Shown here: piece by piece, positions 1 through 5,893 of the stretch
How the letters are laid out: every line of letters starts with the position of its first letter
Numbering within the stretch: position 1 is the first letter of the stretch
From: an uncultured Acetatifactor sp.
GTDB lineage: Bacteria; Bacillota; Clostridia; Lachnospirales; Lachnospiraceae
DNA: 5,893 nucleotides
Direction of reading: 5' to 3'
NCBI GenBank assembly: GCA_934394515.1
Contig: CAKRRU010000131.1
Coordinates: 1 to 5,893 of the forward strand
Position numbers and translations under genes: made by a program
The notes under the pieces: model-generated
Database searches by the model: none
What the model was told of the DNA's origin: nothing
What the model saw: the letters and a program-made list of their open reading frames with translations, nothing else

Positions 1-41
1 GCGGTTCTTACAATAAGAAGCAGGTCGTAAGCGTTGATTAA
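1..41 (+). CDS. rpmF: Ribosomal protein bL32, C-terminal end only (partial)
   Basis: Reading from base 3 gives G-S-Y-N-K-K-Q-V-V-S-V-D followed by a TAA stop at 39-41. The two leading bases GC fit the end of a TGC cysteine codon, giving a C-G-S-Y-N-K-K tail. This resembles the C-terminus of zinc-type bL32, where the last zinc-binding cysteine sits just before a short basic, valine-rich tail. bL32 is a small protein of the large ribosomal subunit. rpmF directly upstream of plsX is a widespread bacterial gene order, which supports the call. Only about 13 residues are visible, so the rest of the protein and its zinc site cannot be checked. Confidence 0.82.
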   Translation, partial: GSYNKKQVVSVD

Positions 42-54
42 TTGATAAATCAAT
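41..54. repeat. Perfect 14-bp AT-rich inverted repeat at the rpmF stop codon
   Basis: ATTGAT-AA-ATCAAT is a perfect inverted repeat whose first base is the last base of the rpmF stop codon. As RNA it could form only a weak five-pair stem with a four-base loop. As DNA it resembles a small dimeric-regulator site, but it lies about 70 bp upstream of the plsX -35 element and before the rpmF terminator. No function can be assigned, and an AT-rich palindrome of this size may be chance. Confidence 0.3.
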
Positions 55-77
55 GAAGCGAAATTAAGTGAAAAGAA

Positions 78-113
78 AAGAGGAGATTCCGGATGGAATC
101 TCCTTTTGCTTTC
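78..113 (+). terminator. Intrinsic terminator after rpmF
   Basis: A ten-pair perfect stem is formed by AGGAGATTCC (81-90) and GGAATCTCCT (95-104), with the loop GGAT at 91-94. It extends outward through one G-T wobble and two A-T pairs to 78-107. T-rich sequence follows (TTTTGCTTTC). A-rich sequence upstream of the stem means the hairpin could also terminate transcription from the opposite strand. It should end the rpmF transcript and isolate it from the plsX promoter downstream. The broken T-tract suggests that some readthrough is possible. Confidence 0.85.
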
Positions 114-126
114 ACAAAAAAATCAC

Positions 127-155
127 TTGCTTTTTAGATACGCCTTTAGTATAGT
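127..155 (+). promoter_or_regulatory. Probable sigma-A-type promoter for the plsX operon
   Basis: TTGCTT (127-132) matches the -35 consensus at four of six bases and TATAGT (150-155) matches the -10 consensus at five of six. The spacer is exactly 17 bp, the optimum. A run of seven A (116-122) just upstream of the -35 resembles an UP element. Transcription should start near 161-164, which is the base of the leader hairpin. The position after the rpmF terminator and before plsX is what a dedicated operon promoter would need. There is no TG extension of the -10. Confidence 0.75.
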
Positions 156-163
156 AAGAATGA

Positions 164-220
164 ATCTGCCATCATCAAACTGTTTGGTATGCGTACGGAG
201 CGGTTTGATGATGAGCGGAT
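164..220 (+). promoter_or_regulatory. Long 5' leader hairpin upstream of plsX
   Basis: The core is a perfect 11-bp inverted repeat: CATCATCAAAC (170-180) against GTTTGATGATG (203-213). It extends inward through 181-185 paired with 198-202 (three G-T wobbles), a G-G mismatch (186/197), then GTA (187-189) with TAC (194-196), closing on the tetraloop TGCG (190-193), a UNCG-type loop in RNA. It extends outward, past a bulged A at 214, through 164-169 paired with 215-220. The result is roughly 25 pairs in a nearly continuous stem. No T-tract follows, so it is not a terminator. It starts at the predicted transcription start and ends 13 bases before the plsX Shine-Dalgarno. I recognise no known riboswitch or Rfam family. 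Possible roles are mRNA 5'-end protection, an RNase III site, or an operator at the DNA level. Confidence 0.7.
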
Positions 221-247
221 AACAGAAATTAACAGAGGAAATACAAT

Positions 248-1276
248 ATGGCAGAATATGTAAATGTTGCTGTGGATGCGATGGGCGGAGACAATGCGCC
301 GGCGGAGATCGTAAAAGGCGCGGTAGAAGCTGTCAATTCCGATAAGCGAGTCAAAGTATTCCTGGTAGGCAGGGAGCCTGTGATCCGGGAAGAACTCAAG
401 GCATATACCTATGACGCAGAGCAGTTGGAAGTGGTACATGCAGAGGAAGTCATTGAGACTGCAGAACCTCCTGTTATGGCAATCCGTAAGAAAAAGGATT
501 CTTCGATTGTCAAGGCTATGTATATGGTCAAGAACGGAGAATGTGATGCCTTTGTATCTGCCGGCAGTACCGGAGCGGTACTGGTAGGCGGACAGGTGAT
601 CGTAGGTCGTATCCGCGGCGTGGAGAGACCCCCTTTGGCGCCCCTGATCCCTACGGAAAAGGGCGTAAGCCTGTTACTGGACTGTGGGGCCAATGTAGAT
701 GCCAGACCTTCCATGCTGGTACAGTTTGCCAAGATGGGCAGCGTGTATATGGAAAGCGTTATGGGAGTCAAGAATCCCAAGGTCGGTATCGTCAATATCG
801 GTGCCGAAGAGGAAAAAGGAAATGCTCTGGTAAAGGAGACATTTCCGCTTTTGAAGAACTGCCCGGAGATCAATTTTATCGGCAGTGTTGAAGCGAGAGA
901 CATCCCGGCAGGCGTAGCGGATGTTATTGTCTGCGAAGCGTTTGTCGGTAATGTGATACTTAAGATGTATGAGGGCGTCAGCTCAGCATTATTACATCAG
1001 GTAAAGCAGGGTATGATGTCGACGCTGCGCAGTAAGATCGGTGCACTGTTGGTGAAACCGGCATTGAAGACGACTTTGAAGAGTTTCGATACATCTCAAT
1101 ACGGAGGAGCTCCGTTACTGGGACTGAACGGCCTGGTAGTAAAGACCCACGGAAGCAGCAAGGCTGTGGAAGTGAAGAACTCCATCCTGCAATGCATCGC
1201 ATTCAAAGAAGAGAAGATCAACGAGAAGATCAAAGAGCAGATCAGTCCGGAAGATAAGGCTGCGGAAAATAATTAA
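248..1276 (+). CDS. plsX: Phosphate acyltransferase PlsX
   Basis: PlsX makes acyl-phosphate from acyl-ACP and inorganic phosphate. PlsY then uses the acyl-phosphate to acylate glycerol-3-phosphate in the first step of phospholipid synthesis. It is a soluble protein that associates with the inner face of the membrane. The 342-residue product has the family's usual length (about 330-345) and its conserved blocks in order: [10 protein letters not shown] (9-18), SAGSTGA (104-110), [10 protein letters not shown] (142-151), [11 protein letters not shown] (208-218), GNVILK (234-239), YGGAPLLGL (285-293) and HGSS (301-304). The last 20 or so residues are a charged, lysine- and glutamate-rich tail that varies in the family. 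The ATG at 248 follows AGAGGAA (234-240) at seven bases, and the conserved N-terminus begins within ten residues, so the start is secure. acpP, which encodes the carrier of its substrate, begins 35 bp downstream. No fapR or fab genes lie beside it, unlike the Bacillus subtilis arrangement. Confidence 0.97.
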   Translation: MAEYVNVAVDAMGGDNAPAEIVKGAVEAVNSDKRVKVFLVGREPVIREELKAYTYDAEQLEVVHAEEVIETAEPPVMAIRKKKDSSIVKAMYMVKNGECDAFVSAGSTGAVLVGGQVIVGRIRGVERPPLAPLIPTEKGVSLLLDCGANVDARPSMLVQFAKMGSVYMESVMGVKNPKVGIVNIGAEEEKGNALVKETFPLLKNCPEINFIGSVEARDIPAGVADVIVCEAFVGNVILKMYEGVSSALLHQVKQGMMSTLRSKIGALLVKPALKTTLKSFDTSQYGGAPLLGLNGLVVKTHGSSKAVEVKNSILQCIAFKEEKINEKIKEQISPEDKAAENN

Positions 1277-1311
1277 AATCTACAAAATATTTTTGGAAAG
1301 AAGGAACTATT

Positions 1312-1542
1312 ATGGAATTCGAAAAGTTAAAGAAAATCATTGCTGAGGTATTAAACGTAGATCCCGATGAGATCACTATGGACACCACATTCCAGGATGA
1401 CCTGGGAGCAGATTCTCTGGATGTATATCAGATCATTATGGGAATCGAGGAAGAGTTCGATATCGAGATCCCCGCGGAGTCTGCAGAGCAGGTTACTACA
1501 GTAGAAGAAGCTGTAGAGATGATCAAAAACGCAGTCAATTAG
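1312..1542 (+). CDS. acpP: Acyl carrier protein (fatty acid synthesis)
   Basis: ACP carries acyl intermediates of type II fatty acid synthesis on a 4'-phosphopantetheine arm and hands acyl chains to PlsX. The 76-residue acidic protein has the normal length and the motif GADSL at 32-36, so Ser35 is the expected attachment site for the arm, added by AcpS from coenzyme A. The acidic helix II and the segment EEEFDIEIP (46-54) are typical. Helix II reads D-V-Y-Q-I-I-M-G-I (37-45), where E. coli ACP has D-T-V-E-L-V-M-A-L. Thus Gln40 replaces the acidic residue often used for partner contacts. From memory, Y/F-Q is common in Lachnospiraceae ACPs, so this is probably lineage-specific. The start is set by AGAAGGAA (1299-1306), five bases from the ATG. 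It is likely co-transcribed with plsX and is followed by a terminator-like hairpin. Confidence 0.97.
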   Translation: MEFEKLKKIIAEVLNVDPDEITMDTTFQDDLGADSLDVYQIIMGIEEEFDIEIPAESAEQVTTVEEAVEMIKNAVN

Positions 1543-1566
1543 TAAAGCTACGAGCCATGTAAAGAT

Positions 1567-1618
1567 AAAACAGGAACTGTGACCGAGAGCTTGCTCACAA
1601 GGCACTGTTCCTGTTTTT
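1567..1618 (+). terminator. Terminator or attenuator between acpP and rnc
   Basis: AAAACAGGAAC (1567-1577) pairs perfectly with GTTCCTGTTTT (1607-1617). After one T-T mismatch (1578/1606), GTG (1579-1581) pairs with CAC (1603-1605). A bulge follows, then CC (1583-1584) pairs with GG (1601-1602), and a small GAG/CTC hairpin (1587-1596) sits in the apical part. The descending arm runs into T5 (1614-1618). This is an intrinsic-terminator layout in the only sizeable gap of the operon. No clear promoter lies between it and rnc, so rnc and smc probably depend on readthrough. It would thereby act as a partial terminator that lowers rnc and smc expression relative to acpP. Confidence 0.75.
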
Positions 1619-1641
1619 GGTTTATGTAAGAGGATGCAGAC

Positions 1642-2355
1642 ATGTTGGAAGATTATACAATGGATGTGCTGGAGCAGCGCATCGGCTACTGCTTTCATAA
1701 TAAAGCATTGTTGAAGCAGGCACTGACCCACAGCTCCTATACCAATGAACAGAAAATAAATAAGACACAGAATTATGAGCGTATTGAGTTCCTGGGAGAT
1801 GCCGTACTGGAACTGGTATCCAGTGATTTCCTCTTCAGGGAACACCCGGAGGTACCGGAAGGGGAATTGACCAAAATGCGTGCCTCCATGGTGTGCGAGC
1901 CGTCTCTGGCGTTCTGTGCAAGAGACTTAGAACTGGGACAGTTCATGCTCCTTGGAAAAGGTGAAGAGAGCACCGGTGGCAGACGCAGAGACAGCATTAC
2001 CTCTGACGGCATGGAAGCCATGATCGGCGCAATTTATTTAGACGGCGGTATGCAGCCTGCGAAGGCTTTTATTGACCGCTTTATCCTGTCGGATCTGGAG
2101 GATAAGCGTCTCTTCTATGACAGCAAGAGTAATCTTCAGGAACTGATTCAGGGAAAGCTCAAAAAAGAGTTCGAGTACCGTCTGCTGGAAGAGAGCGGAC
2201 CGGAACACGACAAGACCTTCGTGGTAGAGATCGACATGGAGGGAGAATGCCTGGGCCGTGGGCAGGGAAGAACCAAAAAAGCGGCAGAACAGCAGGCAGC
2301 CTATGAGGCGCTTCTGCGATTGAGGGATAGAGGATATGTATTTAAAAAGTATTGA
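1642..2355 (+). CDS. rnc: Ribonuclease III
   Basis: RNase III is a cytoplasmic dimer that cuts double-stranded RNA, including rRNA precursors and some mRNA leaders. The 237 residues have the two expected parts. The catalytic domain (about 8-155) carries the signature ERIEFLGDAVL (46-56). By comparison with E. coli, the metal-binding and catalytic residues are Glu46, Glu49, Asp53, Glu73, Asp122 and Glu125, all present, so the enzyme looks active. A double-stranded-RNA-binding domain (about 162-230) follows, with KTFVVEI (191-197) and the basic GRGQGRTKKAAEQQAAYEAL segment (205-224). The ATG at 1642 sits seven bases after AAGAGGA (1628-1634). The next ATG, codon 7, has no comparable ribosome site. 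The gene overlaps smc by 20 bp, and rnc-smc is a common Firmicute pair. It may be limited by the upstream terminator-like hairpin. Confidence 0.97.
   Translation: MLEDYTMDVLEQRIGYCFHNKALLKQALTHSSYTNEQKINKTQNYERIEFLGDAVLELVSSDFLFREHPEVPEGELTKMRASMVCEPSLAFCARDLELGQFMLLGKGEESTGGRRRDSITSDGMEAMIGAIYLDGGMQPAKAFIDRFILSDLEDKRLFYDSKSNLQELIQGKLKKEFEYRLLEESGPEHDKTFVVEIDMEGECLGRGQGRTKKAAEQQAAYEALLRLRDRGYVFKKY
2322..2333 (+). promoter_or_regulatory. smc ribosome binding site inside the rnc coding region
   Basis: Two purine-rich blocks precede the smc ATG at 2336: GAGGG (2322-2326), with a nine-base spacer, and AGAGG (2329-2333), only two bases from the ATG and too close to work well. GAGGG is the better candidate. 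Both lie in rnc codons near its 3' end, so ribosomes finishing rnc would cover the site. This fits translational coupling of the two genes. Confidence 0.6.
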
Positions 2356-5300
2356 GATACACGGGTTCAAATCATTTGCGAATAAGATTGTATTCCAGTT
2401 CCACAACGGAATTACCGGTATCGTAGGACCTAACGGCAGTGGTAAAAGTAACGTAGCCGATGCAGTTCGATGGGTACTGGGCGAACAGCGTATCAAGCAG
2501 CTGCGCGGTGCCAGCATGCAGGATGTTATTTTCTCGGGAACAGAGACCAGAAAGCCGTTAAGCTATGCTTATGTGGCAATTACGCTTGACAACAGCGATC
2601 ATCAGTTGGCAATCGACTATGATGAGGTTACGGTTGCAAGGCGTATCTACCGTTCCGGAGAAAGTGAATATCTGATCAACGGCACCCCCTGTAGATTAAA
2701 GGATGTCAACGAACTGTTTTACGATACCGGTATCGGTAAGGAAGGCTATTCCATCATCGGACAGGGTCAGATCGATAAAATCTTAAGCGGTAAGCCGGAA
2801 GAGAGACGTGAACTGTTCGATGAAGCTGCCGGAATTGTGAAATTTAAGCGCAGAAAGGCGGCAGCCCAGACGAAGCTTGAAAATGAAAAACAGAACCTGG
2901 TGCGTGTCAACGATATTTTGTCCGAACTGGAGAAACAGGTAGGACCTTTAGAGAAGCAGTCTGAGGTGGCAAAAGTATACCTCAAGAAAAAAGAAGAACT
3001 AAAGACCTTAGATATCAATGTGTTCTTATTGGAGAATAAGAGACTCAGAGAACAGCTGGCTTCTTTGGAGGAAAAGTATGGGATTGCCAGTACGGAACTG
3101 AACGAAACCAGTGAAAAATACGAAGGCATTAAGGAAGAATATGAACAGATCCAGCAGGAAATCGAGAGTCTGGATGCCGCAATCGAAGCAGCCAGAGAAC
3201 AGCTGACGGACACCGGACTTATGCGAGGTAAGCTGGAAGGTGAGATCAATGTCCTGAAGGAACAGATCAACTCCGCTCACGGCAGTGAGACACACCTGAA
3301 TAACCGTAAAGCAGCACTGGAAGAAGAGATTGCCGGTAAGGAAAAAGAAAAGCAGGATATTTTAACCGATAAAAAAGATACCGACACGCAGGTACAGGAA
3401 ATCGCGGAAGCGGCAGCAAAAGCGAAGGCGGATCTGGAAGCCGTCCAGAATAAGATTGCGGAATTAAATAATAACATTGAAGCCGGTAAGAATACCATCA
3501 TCGGAGAATTGAACCAGAGAGCAACCATCAAGTCCAAGATGGGACGCTACGATACCATGATGGAGCAGATCAATATCCGCAAAGCGGAACTGAATTCCAG
3601 ACTGTTGCGTGCCAAATCCGACGAGGCAGCCAGAGAAGAGACGGTAAAAAAACTGGAAGAGACTTTTGCCAACGTGACAGAAGAACTCAGACAGATGACG
3701 GAGAAAGAAGCTGCTTCCGAACTGGAACTGGGGAAGATCCGGGAGAACCTCACCGGACTGGATGCGAAGCTTCGTGATACCCAGAACCGTTTCCATCAGG
3801 AACAGTCGAAGTTAGAAGCACTGACCAATATTACTGAACGCTATGACGGCTACGGCGGCAGCGTCAAGAAGGTCATGGAGCAGAAGGAAAAGGAAAAAGG
3901 CATCATCGGTGTCGTAGCAGACATCATTCAGGTAGAAGCAAAATACGAAACTGCAATCGAGACTGCTCTGGGCGGTAATATTCAGAATATCGTAACCGAT
4001 AATGAAGAGACTGCGAAGCACATGATCGGCTTCTTAAAGCAGAATCGTCTCGGTCGAGCTACCTTTTTACCGTTGACCAGTATTACCAAGCCGCAGGAAT
4101 TTAAGAATCCGGAAGCCTTGAAAGAAAAAGGTGTTATCGGCATGGCGGATGAACTGGTCGGAACGGCGAAAGAATACCGCAATGTGGCGAAAGCGATGCT
4201 GGGACGTATCGTGGTCGTTGACAATGTGGACAACGCCGTGAAGATCGCCAGAAAATTCGATTACGGCATCCGTATGGTTACATTGGAGGGAGAACTTCTG
4301 GTTCCCGGCGGTGCCATCAGCGGCGGTGCGTTTAAGAATAACAGTAATCTTCTGGGCAGACGTCGTGAGATGGAAGAACTGGAGAAAAGGGTAAAGAAGC
4401 TTTCTGAGGATATCAAAGAATATACACAGAAAATCGAAGATACCAAGAATAAGCGCAACAAGCTGCGTATGGATCTGGAAACATTAAAGACCGAGATGCA
4501 GCGGAAGTCTATCGAACAGAATACCGCAAGACTGAATATCTCCCAGGCGAGAGAGCGTATGGAAGAAGAGGCTGAGAGTGCACAGTCCCTGAAACTGGAA
4601 GAACAGGAGATCGAGACCAAGATCTTCGAGATCCGTTCCGGTAAAGAGACCATAGTACAGGAACTGGCTGCCAGCGAAGAACTGGAGAAAAATACCCAGG
4701 AACAGATTTATGTATTCCAGAAGGAACTGGAAAACTGCCGCCTGGAAGAAAGCGAAGCTTCCGCCCATGCCGGAGAATGGGAAGTAAAGGTCGAGAAGAT
4801 GCGGCAGGCACTGGACTACAAGCAGGCCAATGTGGATCGTATAGGCGGCGAACTGGAACGTGCACAGTCGGAGCTTGCCGAGATCTTACAGGCTTTGACC
4901 GAAAATGCACAGGAAGTGGAACGTAAGAAAAATAATATTCTGGAGATCGAGAAAACCATCGCGGCTTCTCATGAGACCCAGGATGCTTCCAAGAAAAAAC
5001 TGGACGAAGACATTGCCAAAAAGGAAGAACTGTCTGCGAAGCAAAAGGATTTCTTCCGTAGCAGAGAAGAAATGTCAGAGCGTATGAATGCACTGGATAA
5101 GGAAGTCTATCGTCTGAGTGAACAGAAGAAAAAGCTGGAAGACGGTATCGAAGGGCAGATCAATTATATGTGGGATGAGTACGAGATCACACTGAGTGAT
5201 GCCGCAGGACTCCGCAATGAAGAGATGAACGATCTGCCGGCCATGAAACGTGAGATCAGCGGACTGAAAGACGAGATCCGCAAACTGGGCAATGTCAATG

Positions 5301-5893
5301 TCAACGCTATTGAGGATTATAAAAATCTGATGGAGCGTTACACCTTTATGAAGACGCAGCATGATGATCTGGTAGAGGCGGAGAAGACTCTGGAAGGCAT
5401 TATTGAGGAACTGGATACTGCCATGCGGAAACAGTTCACGGAAAAATTTGCAGAGATCAGCAGAGAGTTCGACAAGGTATTCAAAGAACTCTTCGGTGGC
5501 GGTAAGGGAACGCTGGAACTGATGGAGGATGAAGACATCCTTGAAGCAGGCATCCGTATCATTGCACAGCCACCCGGAAAGAAATTGCAGAATATGATGC
5601 AGCTCTCCGGTGGAGAAAAAGCATTATCCGCGATCTCCCTGCTGTTTGCCATTCAGAATCTGAAGCCTTCACCGTTCTGTCTGCTGGATGAGATCGAGGC
5701 GGCACTGGATGACTCCAATGTAGGACGTTTTGCAAAATATTTACATAAGCTGACCAAGAACACCCAGTTCATTGTCATTACCCACAGACGTGGCACTATG
5801 GAACAGGTGGATAGACTGTATGGTATCACCATGCAGGAGAAGGGCGTATCTACCTTAGTCAGCGTCAACCTCATTGACAAGGACCTGGACGAT
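2336..5893 (+). CDS. smc: Chromosome segregation ATPase SMC (3' end cut by the window)
   Basis: SMC forms the dimeric ATPase core of the bacterial condensin complex with ScpA and ScpB, which compacts and segregates the nucleoid by loop extrusion. The start MYLKSIEIHGFKSF is the family's usual N-terminus. Visible parts are Walker A GPNGSGKS (31-38, Lys37), R-loop Arg57, Q-loop Gln145 in GQGQIDKIL, and a long coiled coil (about 172-500). Next come a hinge (about 505-670) with ERYDGYGG (501-508) and PGGAISGG (657-664), and a second coiled coil of similar length. A joint segment LGNVNVNAI (984-992) precedes the ABC signature LSGGEKAL (1090-1097), Walker B with Asp1118 and catalytic Glu1119, D-loop ALDDSNV and switch His1150. 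All ATPase motifs are intact. The frame is open for exactly 1186 codons to the last base. B. subtilis SMC is about this length and the tail reads like a C-terminus, so the stop should follow almost at once. Confidence 0.97.
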   Translation, partial: MYLKSIEIHGFKSFANKIVFQFHNGITGIVGPNGSGKSNVADAVRWVLGEQRIKQLRGASMQDVIFSGTETRKPLSYAYVAITLDNSDHQLAIDYDEVTVARRIYRSGESEYLINGTPCRLKDVNELFYDTGIGKEGYSIIGQGQIDKILSGKPEERRELFDEAAGIVKFKRRKAAAQTKLENEKQNLVRVNDILSELEKQVGPLEKQSEVAKVYLKKKEELKTLDINVFLLENKRLREQLASLEEKYGIASTELNETSEKYEGIKEEYEQIQQEIESLDAAIEAAREQLTDTGLMRGKLEGEINVLKEQINSAHGSETHLNNRKAALEEEIAGKEKEKQDILTDKKDTDTQVQEIAEAAAKAKADLEAVQNKIAELNNNIEAGKNTIIGELNQRATIKSKMGRYDTMMEQINIRKAELNSRLLRAKSDEAAREETVKKLEETFANVTEELRQMTEKEAASELELGKIRENLTGLDAKLRDTQNRFHQEQSKLEALTNITERYDGYGGSVKKVMEQKEKEKGIIGVVADIIQVEAKYETAIETALGGNIQNIVTDNEETAKHMIGFLKQNRLGRATFLPLTSITKPQEFKNPEALKEKGVIGMADELVGTAKEYRNVAKAMLGRIVVVDNVDNAVKIARKFDYGIRMVTLEGELLVPGGAISGGAFKNNSNLLGRRREMEELEKRVKKLSEDIKEYTQKIEDTKNKRNKLRMDLETLKTEMQRKSIEQNTARLNISQARERMEEEAESAQSLKLEEQEIETKIFEIRSGKETIVQELAASEELEKNTQEQIYVFQKELENCRLEESEASAHAGEWEVKVEKMRQALDYKQANVDRIGGELERAQSELAEILQALTENAQEVERKKNNILEIEKTIAASHETQDASKKKLDEDIAKKEELSAKQKDFFRSREEMSERMNALDKEVYRLSEQKKKLEDGIEGQINYMWDEYEITLSDAAGLRNEEMNDLPAMKREISGLKDEIRKLGNVNVNAIEDYKNLMERYTFMKTQHDDLVEAEKTLEGIIEELDTAMRKQFTEKFAEISREFDKVFKELFGGGKGTLELMEDEDILEAGIRIIAQPPGKKLQNMMQLSGGEKALSAISLLFAIQNLKPSPFCLLDEIEAALDDSNVGRFAKYLHKLTKNTQFIVITHRRGTMEQVDRLYGITMQEKGVSTLVSVNLIDKDLDD

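Noticed and set aside
146..157. TTAGTA overlapping the -10 region, a possible FapR half-site.
   Set aside because: The matching TACTAA half is absent at the required spacing, and a single six-base match in AT-rich promoter DNA carries little weight.
164..220. Leader hairpin as an intrinsic terminator or riboswitch.
   Set aside because: No T-tract follows the stem and no alternative anti-terminator or conserved aptamer core is visible, so a terminator or known riboswitch call is not supported.
212..224. TGAGCGGATAACA is identical to 13 bases of the E. coli lac operator, and the sequence up to the plsX ATG looks loosely like the lacZ leader.
   Set aside because: The other half of the symmetric operator is poorly matched, no lacI-family gene or sugar gene is nearby, and the segment overlaps the 3' arm of the leader hairpin, which explains it better. 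It is probably coincidence; the surrounding sequence is unlike vector DNA.
409..903. Open frame on the - strand inside plsX (164 codons).
   Set aside because: It is fully antisense to conserved PlsX motifs, and its low-complexity Ser/Thr/Pro-rich product matches no family I know. It is a shadow of the real gene.
1351..1845. Open frame on the - strand spanning acpP, the intergenic hairpin and the start of rnc (164 codons).
   Set aside because: It crosses two well-supported genes and a terminator-like hairpin, and its hydrophobic Cys/Leu/Ile-rich product resembles no protein family.
4905..5087. 60-codon + strand frame inside smc.
   Set aside because: It is an out-of-frame reading of the SMC coiled coil. 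Its Arg/Lys/Ser-rich product shows no domain, and the smc frame runs through it without a break.
4509..5093. Long open frame on the - strand inside smc (194 codons).
   Set aside because: It lies wholly within the conserved SMC coiled-coil coding region. Its product is rich in Arg, Ser and Pro with no recognisable domain, and many similar antisense frames occur across smc, as expected from the codon use of the sense strand.
3000..5300. Repeated GAA/GAG/AAG-rich words, resembling tandem repeats.
   Set aside because: They are the coding signature of the heptad, Glu/Lys-rich coiled coil of SMC, with no exact repeat unit or regular spacing.

Overview
The window holds a stretch of conserved bacterial housekeeping genes, all on the + strand: the last codons of rpmF (ribosomal protein L32), then plsX, acpP, rnc and almost all of smc. 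Gene order, strong Shine-Dalgarno sequences, moderate GC by eye and the protein sequences point to a Gram-positive Firmicute. The ACP helix II wording, the L32 tail and the absence of fapR or fab genes next to plsX suggest Clostridia, probably Lachnospiraceae. That placement rests on recalled family patterns, not on a search.

Layout. Positions 1-41 end rpmF. Positions 42-247 are non-coding but dense with signals: a short AT-rich palindrome at the rpmF stop, an intrinsic terminator (78-113), a well-spaced sigma-A-type promoter (127-155), and a long near-continuous hairpin (164-220) that starts about where transcription should start and ends just before the plsX Shine-Dalgarno. plsX (248-1276) and acpP (1312-1542) are 35 bp apart. 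A 99-bp gap then carries a terminator-like hairpin with a T5 tract (1567-1618). rnc (1642-2355) follows and overlaps smc by 20 bp. smc starts at 2336 and is open to the last base (codon 1186), so only its final codon or codons and stop are missing.

How the genes work together. PlsX and ACP belong to membrane lipid synthesis: PlsX converts acyl-ACP to acyl-phosphate, and ACP carries the growing chain. RNase III processes double-stranded RNA. SMC is the ATPase of the chromosome-organising condensin complex. Only the first two share a pathway; the rest is a conserved growth-linked gene string. The signals suggest one promoter upstream of plsX, with partial termination after acpP that would keep ACP output above that of rnc and smc.

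I see no mobile element, CRISPR array, tRNA, rRNA, prophage or defence system, and no convincing new system. The most unusual item is the 5' leader hairpin in an operon that itself encodes RNase III, which raises a testable autoregulation or mRNA-stability idea.
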